A stretch of 64,000 nucleotides of DNA from contig JAEYZG010000045.1 of NCBI GenBank assembly GCA_023428135.1, positions 141,741 to 205,740 on the forward strand, read 5' to 3'. The notes under the pieces were generated by a model that had not been told where the DNA came from, did no database searches, and was given only the letters and a program-made list of their open reading frames with translations. The stretch's first letter is position 1. Every line of letters begins with the position of its first letter. A program made the position numbers and the translations under genes. The stretch comes from Bacteroidota bacterium. Lineage in GTDB: Bacteria; Bacteroidota; Bacteroidia; Cytophagales; Cytophagaceae. Shown in pieces: positions 16,908-26,077 of the stretch.

Positions 16908-17498
16908 TTATGGCTTTAAAGCCTTTAGAACTAACTGTAGCGTTTGCATCATCAATTCATCGGTCAGATGAAATTCTTTATTGGCGTAACTATAACCTTG
17001 GGAGTGAAATTTGATTAATTGATATAAAGGGCCGAATGCCACAGACCAGTAAGCTTCAAAAGGTAATTCTATTAATTCATTGTTTTTAATGGCATTTCGC
17101 GTAAATTTTCTCATGACATCCCTGAAATGCTCCTTATTAGCTTCTACAAAGCGCTCATAATGTTGGGAATGTTTGATCTGTTCTACAAAAAGCATTTCTG
17201 TAGGGTTTTCTGTAAAAAATCTGGCTCTGTTTCTCCATTGTAATTTCATCCCCTCTTCAAAACTCATTTCCGGATTAAAGTTTTCAAGGCTTGTACAGGT
17301 AAGCTTCTCACTGGCATATAATGCAAGTTGAATGATAAGGTCTTCTCTATCCTTGTAGTAAATGTAAATTGTAGCGGGAGAAACTCCGGCAGCTCTGGCC
17401 AGCTTCTGCATACTGAGGCCGTCCAGCCCTTCCTTCACTATCATCTCGACAGCCTTTTGCCTTATTGCTATTTCCTTATTTTCGTCTCTTGCTCTCAT
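16908..17498 (-). CDS. TetR family transcriptional repressor
   Basis: 196 residues from the ATG at 17498 (MRARDENKEIA). The longer frame from 17534 begins inside an operator-like palindrome and is less likely. The N-terminal helix-turn-helix is clear: AVEMIVKEGLDGLSMQKLA, then AAGVSPATIYIYYKDREDLI. The C-terminal ligand domain is divergent, as usual. It is followed by the HMA-like and MFS genes on the same strand after a short gap. It probably represses itself and the exporter and releases DNA on binding the exported compound. The inducer is unknown. Confidence 0.9.
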   Translation of the reverse strand: MRARDENKEIAIRQKAVEMIVKEGLDGLSMQKLARAAGVSPATIYIYYKDREDLIIQLALYASEKLTCTSLENFNPEMSFEEGMKLQWRNRARFFTENPTEMLFVEQIKHSQHYERFVEANKEHFRDVMRKFTRNAIKNNELIELPFEAYWSVAFGPLYQLIKFHSQGYSYANKEFHLTDELMMQTLQLVLKALKP

Positions 17499-17521
17499 TC
17501 CCTGATTTACCAGCAAATATA

Positions 17522-17535
17522 AATGAATGTTCATT
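17522..17535. promoter_or_regulatory. Predicted TetR operator, site 1
   Basis: AATGAATGTTCATT, about 24 bases upstream of the chosen tetR start. It matches 13 of 14 bases of the site at 16874-16887, giving AATGAATRTTCATT. Confidence 0.65.
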
Positions 17536-17646
17536 CACTTAACAACAAACAAAAGGAACTTTATTTTCAAACAAGATTCATCTTGCTAATTATCAAAAAC
17601 TTTAAAAGTGCAAAACGGACAATAATCGTATTTCGTAGTTTTAAAA

Positions 17647-17684
17647 AAATAAGCAGAGTGAGCATAACTCCCAACTGCTTATTT
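17647..17684 (-). terminator. Terminator of the HtrA gene
   Basis: AAATAAGCAG (17647-17656) pairs perfectly with CTGCTTATTT (17675-17684), followed on the minus strand by a run of T. Confidence 0.8.
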
Positions 17685-17703
17685 TCCCCTTAAACAACTT
17701 AAT

Positions 17704-19164
17704 TTAGAAAGCTATGGCATAAAATGCTTTTTCCCCATTTGGGTAAATACCCTGTACCAACACACCATTTTGTTTATTCTTATTAATGATCTTAGTTGCA
17801 TCTTCAATGGATTTCACTGGTATTTTGTCAATATGTGTGATGATAAATCCGTCAGCCATACCGGCACTTTTAAATTTCCCTGGTAATACTTTTTCAATTT
17901 TAACTCCACCTTTAACCTTTAATTTTTTTGCTTCTTCTTTTGAAAGGTCCTTCAACTGAGCTCCAACAAGACCGCCCAATTCATTAGGATCTTTTTTGCT
18001 AAGCTTGGTTCCTCCAGTGCTGTTTTTAAGGATCACTTCAGTTTCACGAACTTTACCTTCTCGAGAATAAGACAATTTGATCTTATCCCCTGGTCTGTGA
18101 ATGGCTACTATTTCCTGAAGCTCAGCAGGCGAGTCGACAATATGACCTTCAACCATTTTAATAATGTCCCCCTTTTGAATTCCCGCTTCAGCTGCAGAAC
18201 TTCCTTTTACAACAGAGTCTACATAGACACCGTGGAAATCCGGGATCTTCTTAGCTTTTACCAGAGCTGCATCCAAGTCTTGAATCGTAATGCCCAGAAT
18301 TGCCCTTTGAACCTGACCGTACTTTTTCAGATCTTCTACTACCTTAAAAACAATATTAGAAGGTACTGCAAATGAATAACCAGCATATGAACCTGTCGGA
18401 CTGGCAATAGCAGTATTGATTCCTATCAGTTCACCTTTAGTATTGACCAAAGCCCCCCCACTATTTCCAACGTTTACAACAGCATCGGTCTGAATGAATG
18501 ATTCAATTGCCATATTGCTTTGTTCTGCCAGCACACCTACGTTACGGCCTTTGGCGCTTACAATACCTGCAGTTACTGTGGAAGTCAGGTTAAACGGATT
18601 TCCAACTGCCAGCACCCATTCACCTATTTTTATGATGTCTGAATTGCCATAAATGATAGGAGTTAATTCACCGCTTTCAATTTTCAGAAGACTTAAATCT
18701 GTTTCAGGATCTATGCCTATTACCTTTGCCGTGTAACTTCTTTTATCATTCAGCACAATTTCAATTCTATCAGCACCTTCAATCACGTGGTTGTTACTCA
18801 CAATATAGCCTTCTCCTGAAATGATTACCCCTGATGCCGATGCAATGGGATACTCCTCTGGTCTCTGCTCTTTTTCCGTACTTTGATCTCCTTGAGGAGT
18901 TTCTGCCTGGCCACCATATAATTCTTCCAATAGCTCCTGAAGTGGATTTTCAAGAGAAGCAGAACCTTGGGGTGATTTCGAATATGTCTGAATAAAAACC
19001 ACAGCAGGCCTGGATCTTTCAGCGGCATAGGTGAAATTCATCCGCTCCGGAACAACAAGATTAGTGTCTTTTGGAGCAGGAGCCTGCAGACCTGCATAAA
19101 TAAAATGATTCACTCCTGTAAAGGATAGAACCATAGCCATCATTAATTTCGTCCAACTTCTCAT
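17704..19164 (-). CDS. HtrA/DegP-type periplasmic serine protease with PDZ domains
   Basis: 486 residues: an N-terminal signal or anchor segment, a trypsin-like domain (about 45-285) and two PDZ domains (about 290-375 and 400-480). The catalytic triad is complete: His126 in SNNHVIEGA, Asp156 in DPETDLSLL and Ser235 in GNSGGALV. DegP-like proteases and chaperones degrade or refold damaged envelope proteins. The long polar loop before the protease core (about 62-105) matches the LA-loop position of DegP. It is a single gene with its own terminator. Bacteroidota often carry several paralogues, so I give no symbol. Confidence 0.94.
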   Translation of the reverse strand: MRSWTKLMMAMVLSFTGVNHFIYAGLQAPAPKDTNLVVPERMNFTYAAERSRPAVVFIQTYSKSPQGSASLENPLQELLEELYGGQAETPQGDQSTEKEQRPEEYPIASASGVIISGEGYIVSNNHVIEGADRIEIVLNDKRSYTAKVIGIDPETDLSLLKIESGELTPIIYGNSDIIKIGEWVLAVGNPFNLTSTVTAGIVSAKGRNVGVLAEQSNMAIESFIQTDAVVNVGNSGGALVNTKGELIGINTAIASPTGSYAGYSFAVPSNIVFKVVEDLKKYGQVQRAILGITIQDLDAALVKAKKIPDFHGVYVDSVVKGSSAAEAGIQKGDIIKMVEGHIVDSPAELQEIVAIHRPGDKIKLSYSREGKVRETEVILKNSTGGTKLSKKDPNELGGLVGAQLKDLSKEEAKKLKVKGGVKIEKVLPGKFKSAGMADGFIITHIDKIPVKSIEDATKIINKNKQNGVLVQGIYPNGEKAFYAIAF

Positions 19165-19360
19165 ACGCGTCTATCTTTCGGCAAAGACAGCTATACTGAT
19201 GTCATTTGCTTGTTTATTTATTCAACTGTCTGCGAATAACAATAGTTATTCGAAAATCTATTAAGCGGATTTACAGGCTAAAACGGGGATTAAGACAAAT
19301 TGTAAAAATGCAGAAAGGATTGTAGTATTTAAGGTATAATCAAAAAAAATATACAACCTG

Positions 19361-19393
19361 ATAGATGCCGTCGCATGAAGCGATGGCATCTAT
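19361..19393 (-). terminator. Terminator of the methyltransferase gene
   Basis: ATAGATGCCGTCGC (19361-19374) pairs with GCGATGGCATCTAT (19380-19393), one mismatch. A run of T follows a little further along the minus strand. Confidence 0.75.
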
Positions 19394-19402
19394 ATAACAG
19401 AA

Positions 19403-20305
19403 TTAACCTTTCACAGAGCTAAACCTTGAAAATACACCTAAAGGTAATTTCTTTTTAAATCTATCCTGAAGGAATAACTCTCCTATTTCCAGATTTTTTC
19501 TATCGCCAAAAAGTTGTTTGGTAAATGTCTCCAGGATAAGCGCTGAAAACCCTATTGAATAAAGATTGATGATAAAGAAATAATTTTCATTATCCAGCAG
19601 CTCTGCGCAGTATTTTAACATTTGATTCAGGTGTTCCTCTATGATCCACTTCTCTCCTGTAGGGCCTCTTCCATAGGCTGGCGGATCAAGAATAATTCCC
19701 TGATATTTATTTCCCCTCTTCACCTCTCTTTGTACAAACTTCATAGCATCCTCTACCACCCAACGGATATCGGTCAGTTGAGATGCTTCCATATTTTCTC
19801 TTGACCAGGTAATGACCTGCTTTACCGAATCAACATGTGTTACATCTGCTCCGGCTGCTTTCGCTGCAATTGAAGCTCCGCCTGTATAAGCAAAAAGATT
19901 CAGCACCTTTGGTTTTCCTGACATGGCTTTAACAGTATCATAAATATAGTCCCAATTGGAAGCCTGTTCTGGAAAAATTCCCACATGCTTAAAGCTTGAA
20001 AGACCAAGCCTGAAATTCAACTCCATTCCTTTGTAGGAATATGGCATTAACCACTGCTCTTTCATTCCTTTCTTCAGCACCCACTCTCCTCTTTCGCTGT
20101 CAAAGTTTTTATTACCTTCTTCTTTTTTCTTAACGAAAGCAGCGTTGTTCATTTTACTCCATTCATCTTCTCTCATAGAAGGATCCCAGACTGCCTGAGG
20201 CTCTGGTCTGGAAAGAATGAATTCACCGAACTTCTCCAGTTTTTTATAATTTCCCGAATCTATCAGTTCATAGCTTTTCCAATTTTCAGGAGTAAGTAAT
20301 TTCAT
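19403..20305 (-). CDS. Class I SAM-dependent methyltransferase, RlmI-like
   Basis: 300 residues. The SAM-binding motif VLNLFAYTGGASIAA (about 135-150) and the catalytic DPPAYGRG (about 207-214) resemble the RlmI/RlmK family of 23S rRNA cytosine-5 or guanine methyltransferases. It lacks the N-terminal PUA domain of full-length RlmI (about 400 residues), and the first 100 residues are different. It is probably cytoplasmic and acts on RNA; the target base is unknown. It lies downstream of lysS on the same strand, but a hairpin between them suggests separate transcripts. Confidence 0.85.
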   Translation of the reverse strand: MKLLTPENWKSYELIDSGNYKKLEKFGEFILSRPEPQAVWDPSMREDEWSKMNNAAFVKKKEEGNKNFDSERGEWVLKKGMKEQWLMPYSYKGMELNFRLGLSSFKHVGIFPEQASNWDYIYDTVKAMSGKPKVLNLFAYTGGASIAAKAAGADVTHVDSVKQVITWSRENMEASQLTDIRWVVEDAMKFVQREVKRGNKYQGIILDPPAYGRGPTGEKWIIEEHLNQMLKYCAELLDNENYFFIINLYSIGFSALILETFTKQLFGDRKNLEIGELFLQDRFKKKLPLGVFSRFSSVKG

Positions 20306-20360
20306 TATGTTAAAGGAGGTTAAAGGAATTATATGAAAATCTCTATTCTATTAAAAACAT

Positions 20361-20392
20361 AAAGTGTAAGCACCTTTCGATACCTACACTTT
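20361..20392 (-). terminator. Probable terminator of lysS
   Basis: AAAGTGTA (20361-20368) pairs with TACACTTT (20385-20392) around a partly complementary loop, 20 bases past the lysS stop. The T tract is interrupted. Confidence 0.5.
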
Positions 20393-20412
20393 TAATAAAT
20401 ATAATTTTTAAA

Positions 20413-22143
20413 CTAAGCTTCAATCCAGGATTTCACTTCATCAATTGTTGGAGCTTTGATTTCAAGCTTCATCTTTTTTCTCATTCCGCAAAGGTCGTTA
20501 AACAGCTTGTTGGCGTTTGCGGACTTCAACTGTTCGATGTTGTTAATTCCGGCTTTCTGCATCAATGGAATCCATTCTTTCTGAATTCCTCTGGCAAGGT
20601 ACTCAGCATCTGGAGTCTGCTGTATCTGCTTCTCAGGTTTCATCTGAGGGAAGAAGATAACATCCTGAATAGAATTTGAATTGGTCATGATCATTGCAAG
20701 ACGATCTATACCAATACCCAGACCAGCAGTTGGTGGCATACCATATTCAAGAGATCTTAAGAAGTCCTCATCAAGAACCATAGCCTCTGTATCTCCTCTT
20801 TTCCCTAACTCCAACTGCTCTTCAAATCTGGCTCTCTGATCCACAGGATCATTTAATTCCGAGAATGAGTTGCATATTTCTTTACCATTACAAATAGCTT
20901 CGAAACGTTCTACCAAGCCTTCTTTCGTTCTGTGTCTTTTGGCAAGGGGAGACATTTCTACTGGATAATCAGTGATAAATGTAGGCTGGATAAGATTAGG
21001 CTCGCATTTAGCTCCGAATATCTCATCTATCAGCTTTCCTTTACCCATTGTATCATCCACGTTTATATCAAGACTCTTAGCTACATTTCTAAGCTCTGTC
21101 TCATCCATGTCATCAATGGTGATTCCGGTGAAATGCTTAATTGCCTCAAACATCGTGAATCTCTTCCATGGTCTCTGGAAGCTGATCACATTGTTACCTA
21201 CCTGTACTTCAGTGGTACCATGAAGTTTTAAAGCGATTTTTTCAACCATTTCCTCCACAAGCTCTGCCATCCAGTTATAGTCTTTGTAGGCAACATACAA
21301 TTCTATCTGGGTAAACTCAGGATTGTGAAAACGGGACATCCCTTCGTTTCTGAAATCTTTTGAAAACTCATAAACACCATCGAATCCGCCAACGATAAGC
21401 CTTTTCAGGTATAGCTCGTTTGCGATTCTGAGGTAAAGAGTCATATCGAGAGTATTATGATGTGTCTTAAACGGCCTAGCTGCAGCACCTCCATAAAGAG
21501 GTTGCAGAATCGGAGTTTCTACTTCAAGATAACCTTTGTTGTTAAGATAATCTCTCATAGTATTTACAAGAGCTGTTCTCTTAATAAAAGTATCCTTAAC
21601 ATCCGGATTTACAATAAGATCCACATACCTCTGACGGTATCTCTGCTCAGGATCTGAAAATGCATCAAATATTTTCTTGTTACCTTCTTCATCTTCTGCT
21701 TCCTTCACGATTGGCAGCGGTTTCAAGGCTTTTGTAAGCAATGTAAGGCTTGTAACGTGAATTGAAATTTCTCCGGTCTGAGTGGTAAATACATATCCTG
21801 TAACCCCGATGAAATCTCCTATTCCCAGAAGCTTTTTGAAGAATGTATTATAATAAGTTTTATCCTCTTCAGGACAAAGATCATCTCTTCTTACATATAG
21901 CTGAATTCTACCGGAACTATCCTGAAGCTCCACAAAAGACGCGTTTCCCATGATCCTTCTGCTCATGATCCTTCCTGCAATGGAAACATTTTTATAATCC
22001 GTCTTTCGCTGCTCGTAATGCTGATGGATGTCTTTTGCTGATACATTTACATGAAAAGTCTCTGATGGATAAGGATTTATCCCCATTTTCATCAAAGTTT
22101 CCCTTTCTTCTCTTCTAATTAGTTCCTGTTCACTTAATTGCAT
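20413..22143 (-). CDS. lysS: Lysyl-tRNA synthetase, class II
   Basis: 576 residues from the ATG at 22143 (MQLSEQELIRREE, the usual start in this phylum); the frame extends to a TTG at 22167. It charges tRNA-Lys. The N-terminal OB-fold anticodon-binding domain (about 45-165) includes the NASFVELQDSSG segment. Class II motif 2 (FRNEGMSRFHNPEFTQ) and motif 3 (GLGIGIDRLAM) are intact. The C-terminal 65 or so residues (LARGIQKEWIPLMQKAG to the end) exceed the roughly 505-residue E. coli enzyme and match the helical extension I know from Bacteroidota. It is a single gene with an AT-rich upstream region. Confidence 0.97.
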   Translation of the reverse strand: MQLSEQELIRREERETLMKMGINPYPSETFHVNVSAKDIHQHYEQRKTDYKNVSIAGRIMSRRIMGNASFVELQDSSGRIQLYVRRDDLCPEEDKTYYNTFFKKLLGIGDFIGVTGYVFTTQTGEISIHVTSLTLLTKALKPLPIVKEAEDEEGNKKIFDAFSDPEQRYRQRYVDLIVNPDVKDTFIKRTALVNTMRDYLNNKGYLEVETPILQPLYGGAAARPFKTHHNTLDMTLYLRIANELYLKRLIVGGFDGVYEFSKDFRNEGMSRFHNPEFTQIELYVAYKDYNWMAELVEEMVEKIALKLHGTTEVQVGNNVISFQRPWKRFTMFEAIKHFTGITIDDMDETELRNVAKSLDINVDDTMGKGKLIDEIFGAKCEPNLIQPTFITDYPVEMSPLAKRHRTKEGLVERFEAICNGKEICNSFSELNDPVDQRARFEEQLELGKRGDTEAMVLDEDFLRSLEYGMPPTAGLGIGIDRLAMIMTNSNSIQDVIFFPQMKPEKQIQQTPDAEYLARGIQKEWIPLMQKAGINNIEQLKSANANKLFNDLCGMRKKMKLEIKAPTIDEVKSWIEA

Positions 22144-22452
22144 AATATTATTCCAATGAGAGGACAAATCTATAAAGATTCCGTCAATTTCCTGACAGGT
22201 TTTAGATTGAAATCTTACAGAATAATATTAAAAAGGTGATTTTTAAGTATTAGTTCGCATATGGAAGATTATTTTTCCATTAAAAAACGTATTGAACAAC
22301 CTTTGATTCTGCTTACTTCTTTATTGATTCAAATTAAACATATCAAATTCAAAAAACTGAACTACAAACATTTACAATTACACCTAAAATTTCAAAACCA
22401 ATACGAATCCTCAATTGCCTTGAATTTAGAATGAAAAAGAACATAATAAAAC
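22144..22452. other. 309-base intergenic region upstream of lysS
   Basis: Very AT-rich. It should carry the lysS promoter and the 3' end of the DUF5723 transcript. I see no gene, no clear -7 TAnnTTTG box and no strong hairpin. Confidence 0.5.
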
Positions 22453-23790
22453 TCAAAAGAAAAACAGAGAACTGATTGAAAAATCTGTTCCCTTTCCCCA
22501 TTTAGAAACCAAAGGAAATAAGTTTGAAGTTGCAGCACCTATGGTAAAACATCTGTATTTTATGGAAGCCATGCATCCTAATCCGATCCTTGCGTTTCCG
22601 CCTGCAAAAAAGCCAGGACCTATTTCAAAAAAATCTTTCCAGTTGTAAGTATACCCCAGGGACAACTGATTTGAAAATTCCTTAATCCTGAATTCATCCA
22701 AATTACCTGAGAAAGAAATATAAGCCCTGTGTTTGCTATATTGCACAAGCGTTCGGTTAAACAAAATTTTATCATCCTCCTTACTTTTCCAGGAAAAGAG
22801 AATATTCAATCTTTTATTCAAATAATGTTTATAACGATCCTTAGTTCTATTTACTGTCAAATCATTAAATACGGTATCGTCTTTAATCCCTTTGAAACCT
22901 TCATCAGGATTGAACCCATCAAAATGAATTGACGAACTATGCTTAAGGTGTTCAAGAGATTTGTTGAATTTTATACCTCCAATATCGACCACAGAAAGAG
23001 ATGCCGAATAATCTTTCAAACTAAAAGAAACTCCCGCATCAAAAGCCATACCCGTACCGTTAGTATTAAATGGATTCAAAGAACTGTTCAGAATGTTTGA
23101 AGTATAGAGGTCAAAACCCGAATTAACATCAATATACTTTGCGCTTTTATCCATATAAAAATCAACCGAAGCATCTTTGGTTAAAACAGATGCCATTCCA
23201 CAAAGAAATTTCACCCTTCCTCCTGCTGAAATCGAAAAGTTTTTTCTTTTAAAAATTTTCCTCGCTCCCCCAATAAAAAATTCTCTGTAATAAATACCAT
23301 TGAGCTTAATATTACTAATTTTTCGGTTTTGACCAGCAAAAGTTTGATCTGTTTTAAGAACAAGCTTCATAAGGTCTCCGGGAAATACTACTTCAGCATC
23401 TGCCCGCTCTGCAATTCCAGCATTGAAAGCCCAGTTGCCACGCAGTCTGTCAGGAACATAATATGCTAAAAAAGTAAACGCTATCGCACTCATACCGATT
23501 CTGTTTGAATACTTAAAATTTTCGGGATGATCAAGAATATCGTTTTGAACATTCTTATTACCATTCAATGCAGAAACTAGTTTTTTGTGCTTTATAAAAT
23601 CATTACCAATTCCTGCATAACCATTTAGTGGAAAATAAATTTCAAATTGGGCTCCGTTTTCATTTAGAAATGCCGGATGATAAAAGGACGTCAAACCTGA
23701 GAATTTATAAGATGCGATAGCGGGAATGATCGTCTGCGCAAGCGATGCCAAAGGAAGACCAATAAGCAAACAGCAGACTTTAAATTTCAT
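22453..23790 (-). CDS. DUF5723-type outer-membrane beta-barrel protein
   Basis: 445 residues: a signal peptide (LLIGLPLASLAQT, cut near residue 18) and a body of alternating amphipathic strands ending in aromatic Phe (SISSLFFF), as expected for a transmembrane barrel. The layout (SFYHPAFLN near the start, DIGGIKFNKS, a central AGGRVKFL) fits the DUF5723/PorV-like family of Bacteroidota. Some members of the wider group shuttle T9SS cargo; nothing in this sequence shows that role. It is a single gene of unknown function. Confidence 0.8.
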   Translation of the reverse strand: MKFKVCCLLIGLPLASLAQTIIPAIASYKFSGLTSFYHPAFLNENGAQFEIYFPLNGYAGIGNDFIKHKKLVSALNGNKNVQNDILDHPENFKYSNRIGMSAIAFTFLAYYVPDRLRGNWAFNAGIAERADAEVVFPGDLMKLVLKTDQTFAGQNRKISNIKLNGIYYREFFIGGARKIFKRKNFSISAGGRVKFLCGMASVLTKDASVDFYMDKSAKYIDVNSGFDLYTSNILNSSLNPFNTNGTGMAFDAGVSFSLKDYSASLSVVDIGGIKFNKSLEHLKHSSSIHFDGFNPDEGFKGIKDDTVFNDLTVNRTKDRYKHYLNKRLNILFSWKSKEDDKILFNRTLVQYSKHRAYISFSGNLDEFRIKEFSNQLSLGYTYNWKDFFEIGPGFFAGGNARIGLGCMASIKYRCFTIGAATSNLFPLVSKWGKGTDFSISSLFFF

Positions 23791-24182
23791 ATCCTAAATG
23801 GAAGTTTGAATGACTGTTTCAATTTCAAATATGCTTTATAATATACCTCCAAAATCAAATCATTTTTAGGGTCATAAACATGAAGGTATTGAATATGATA
23901 AAAAATCCATTACATCAACCTTCCCTAAAGAAATCATCAAGAAATTAATCATATTTATGAAAGATTAAGATCAGAGACTAATTAAAAACTTATAATGATG
24001 CTCGGTGTTTACAAAAATATATTGGCCTCTTCATCCCTAGCACTTTCATGAAGAGAAGGAGAACAATTGCGAATAAGTTTCCTTAACAAATTGACAGGAT
24101 GTCCAACTTTAAAAATTAAAATAAAAAAGCAGCCTTTACCGCGATCAAAGGCTGCCATTAGAGTTTTAAACATTTATATAAA
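23791..24182. other. 392-base intergenic region
   Basis: It contains the terminator of the glycosyltransferase operon (24129-24155) at one end and presumably the DUF5723 promoter at the other. I see no gene or repeat in the middle. Confidence 0.6.
24129..24155 (-). terminator. Terminator of the beta-helix/GT2 operon
   Basis: GCAGCCTTT (24129-24137) pairs perfectly with AAAGGCTGC (24147-24155), followed on the minus strand by TTTTTT. Confidence 0.85.
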
Positions 24183-25376
24183 TCAGGAGATCACAGCGCC
24201 TCTCTTAGATCTTTCCCAAGCGGCTGACTGGCTCCCTTTCACATACCTTATAAATCCTGCGAATACCGCATAATTCATTATAAAGAAATAATATGGTACA
24301 AACAACAATTTTACTCTCAACTCTCTATTCGCAAGGTACCAGCCGATCATTGCAGAAATATAAAAAAGTACCTGCGCTGAAAATATTACCTGATATACAT
24401 AATGCTCGAAAAACAATAGACCATTTGCCGGAAGCATCAGAAGCAGTAATACAGGTGTAATACTCCATCTCAAAACTCTGTGGGATATAAATTGAAATGC
24501 CAACCAGAAATTCTTAAATGGATTCATTGCTGAAATCAGTCTGCTCATGGACTGCCATCCACCCGCACAAATCCTTACTTTTCTCTTAAGCTCTTCCCTG
24601 ACTGATGCAGATGCCGTTTCCAAAGCATAGGCATTAGGCTCGTAAACAACCCTATAGCCCTTTTCAGCTATTCTCATGGAAAGCATAAAATCATCCAGTA
24701 TAGTATCAGTTTCCAGGTCAGTAAATAATTCCTTTCTGAAAGAGAACAATTCACCTGCCGCTCCAACAATAGTAGACATTTCCGAATCCATGCGCTTAAG
24801 AAAAGATTCATATTTCCAGTAAACTCCTTCTCCTGCACTGGAAGCAGTTGTTACCTCCTTTGACATTATTCTTTTTTCTCCACTCACTGCACCGGTAAGG
24901 GGATCTGCATAATGCTTAACAATTTCTTTAATTGTCTCCTTAGGCAAAATAGTATTTGCATCAGAAAATACTACAATAGGAGAAGTAACATGCTTCATAG
25001 CTCTGTTTTCAGCAGCAGACTTACCATCTCTTTGATCTTCGTGTAGAAGAAGTATATCTTCATATTGCTTTACTATTTCCGGAGTGCCGTCATTAGATCC
25101 ATCACTTATAAAAATTATCTTCAGTTTATCTTTAGGATAATCCAGTTCAATAGAATTTTTTATTTTGGATTCTATTACTTCTGCTTCGTTATAACATGGC
25201 ACTACAAAACTCACCTCCGGTTGATAATCTGTATCACTTGTTTTTCTTCTACCTTTAACTAACCTCTTAACCTTAACAGAGAAAAACATAACAATACCAT
25301 ATCCCATATAGGTATAGAATACTACAAACAAGCCTGTCCAGAAAATTATCTTTGAATAAAGAATCATCCCATCCAT
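24183..25376 (-). CDS. Membrane GT2 glycosyltransferase
   Basis: 397 residues. One N-terminal membrane helix (about 8-30) precedes a cytosolic GT-A domain with VSFVVPCYNEAEVI, ISDGSNDGT, FSDANT (the DxD position) and ILDDF (catalytic base region). RICAGGWQ stands where processive synthases have QxxRW, and three or four helices close the protein. This layout resembles hyaluronan/cellulose-synthase-like and NodC-like enzymes that polymerise and extrude sugar chains, although the altered QxxRW motif makes processivity uncertain. It is the last gene of a minus-strand unit with an acetyltransferase and two beta-helix proteins, suggesting a surface polysaccharide. Confidence 0.88.
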   Translation of the reverse strand: MDGMILYSKIIFWTGLFVVFYTYMGYGIVMFFSVKVKRLVKGRRKTSDTDYQPEVSFVVPCYNEAEVIESKIKNSIELDYPKDKLKIIFISDGSNDGTPEIVKQYEDILLLHEDQRDGKSAAENRAMKHVTSPIVVFSDANTILPKETIKEIVKHYADPLTGAVSGEKRIMSKEVTTASSAGEGVYWKYESFLKRMDSEMSTIVGAAGELFSFRKELFTDLETDTILDDFMLSMRIAEKGYRVVYEPNAYALETASASVREELKRKVRICAGGWQSMSRLISAMNPFKNFWLAFQFISHRVLRWSITPVLLLLMLPANGLLFFEHYVYQVIFSAQVLFYISAMIGWYLANRELRVKLLFVPYYFFIMNYAVFAGFIRYVKGSQSAAWERSKRGAVIS

Positions 25377-25393
25377 AAATCAAAATTATTTAT

Positions 25394-26050
25394 TTAACTA
25401 ACTCCGTTTTGCTTCACGAGTTCCTTAACCCTTTCCCATTTCTGTGTACCAAAATCATATTGTTTAATAATTTTAGCAGGATTGCCTCCAACGACAGAAT
25501 ATGGAGGCACATCTTTAGTAACCACACTGCCCCCGGCGACAACAGAGTGTTTGCCTATTTTAATACCTGCGGTAATAACGGAATTTGCACCAATCCATAC
25601 TTCATCCTCTATTATAATATCTGCAACAGTACATTTCTGCAAACAAATAGGTGTAGATATATCTTCATACCCGTGATTTAATCCAGATACAACAATATTC
25701 TGTGCGAGAATAACATAATTCCCAATACTCACTGGTCCAATGATAACATTTGACATCCCAACCCTTACATGGTCACCTATCACAACAGGTCCCATTCCAT
25801 TGTTGACTGTAGAAAAGTCTTCTATGGTAGAATTTTTCCCCATGACAAACGGACTAAAAGGAACTACATCCATTCTTGTTATGGGACGAATAATGCTACC
25901 TGATCCTTTTTTATGCACCAAAGGATTAATCAGCCATTTTACCCAAGCCCTTGGCCTTGCCTGATTTTTAGGAATAAGTAATCTATGGATTATCTTCTTA
26001 AGTACAGGATCAGATTTTATTCTTTTTATAAATGTGTCAATTGTTTTCAT
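25394..26050 (-). CDS. Left-handed beta-helix O-acetyltransferase
   Basis: 218 residues from the ATG at 26050; another ATG at 26065 would add five. The central part is a hexapeptide-repeat helix (VVIGDHVRVGMSNVIIG, then IIIEDEVWIGANSVIT and IGKHSVVAGGSVVTKDVP), ending in the typical NPAKIIKQ. LNHGYEDI holds the likely catalytic His. It fits the WcaF/CatB-like group that transfers acetyl from acetyl-CoA to sugar hydroxyls. It sits 17 bases before the GT2 gene, so it probably decorates the same polysaccharide. Confidence 0.9.
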   Translation of the reverse strand: MKTIDTFIKRIKSDPVLKKIIHRLLIPKNQARPRAWVKWLINPLVHKKGSGSIIRPITRMDVVPFSPFVMGKNSTIEDFSTVNNGMGPVVIGDHVRVGMSNVIIGPVSIGNYVILAQNIVVSGLNHGYEDISTPICLQKCTVADIIIEDEVWIGANSVITAGIKIGKHSVVAGGSVVTKDVPPYSVVGGNPAKIIKQYDFGTQKWERVKELVKQNGVS

Positions 26051-26077
26051 ATTTAAAATTAACATTAAAATTATTAC

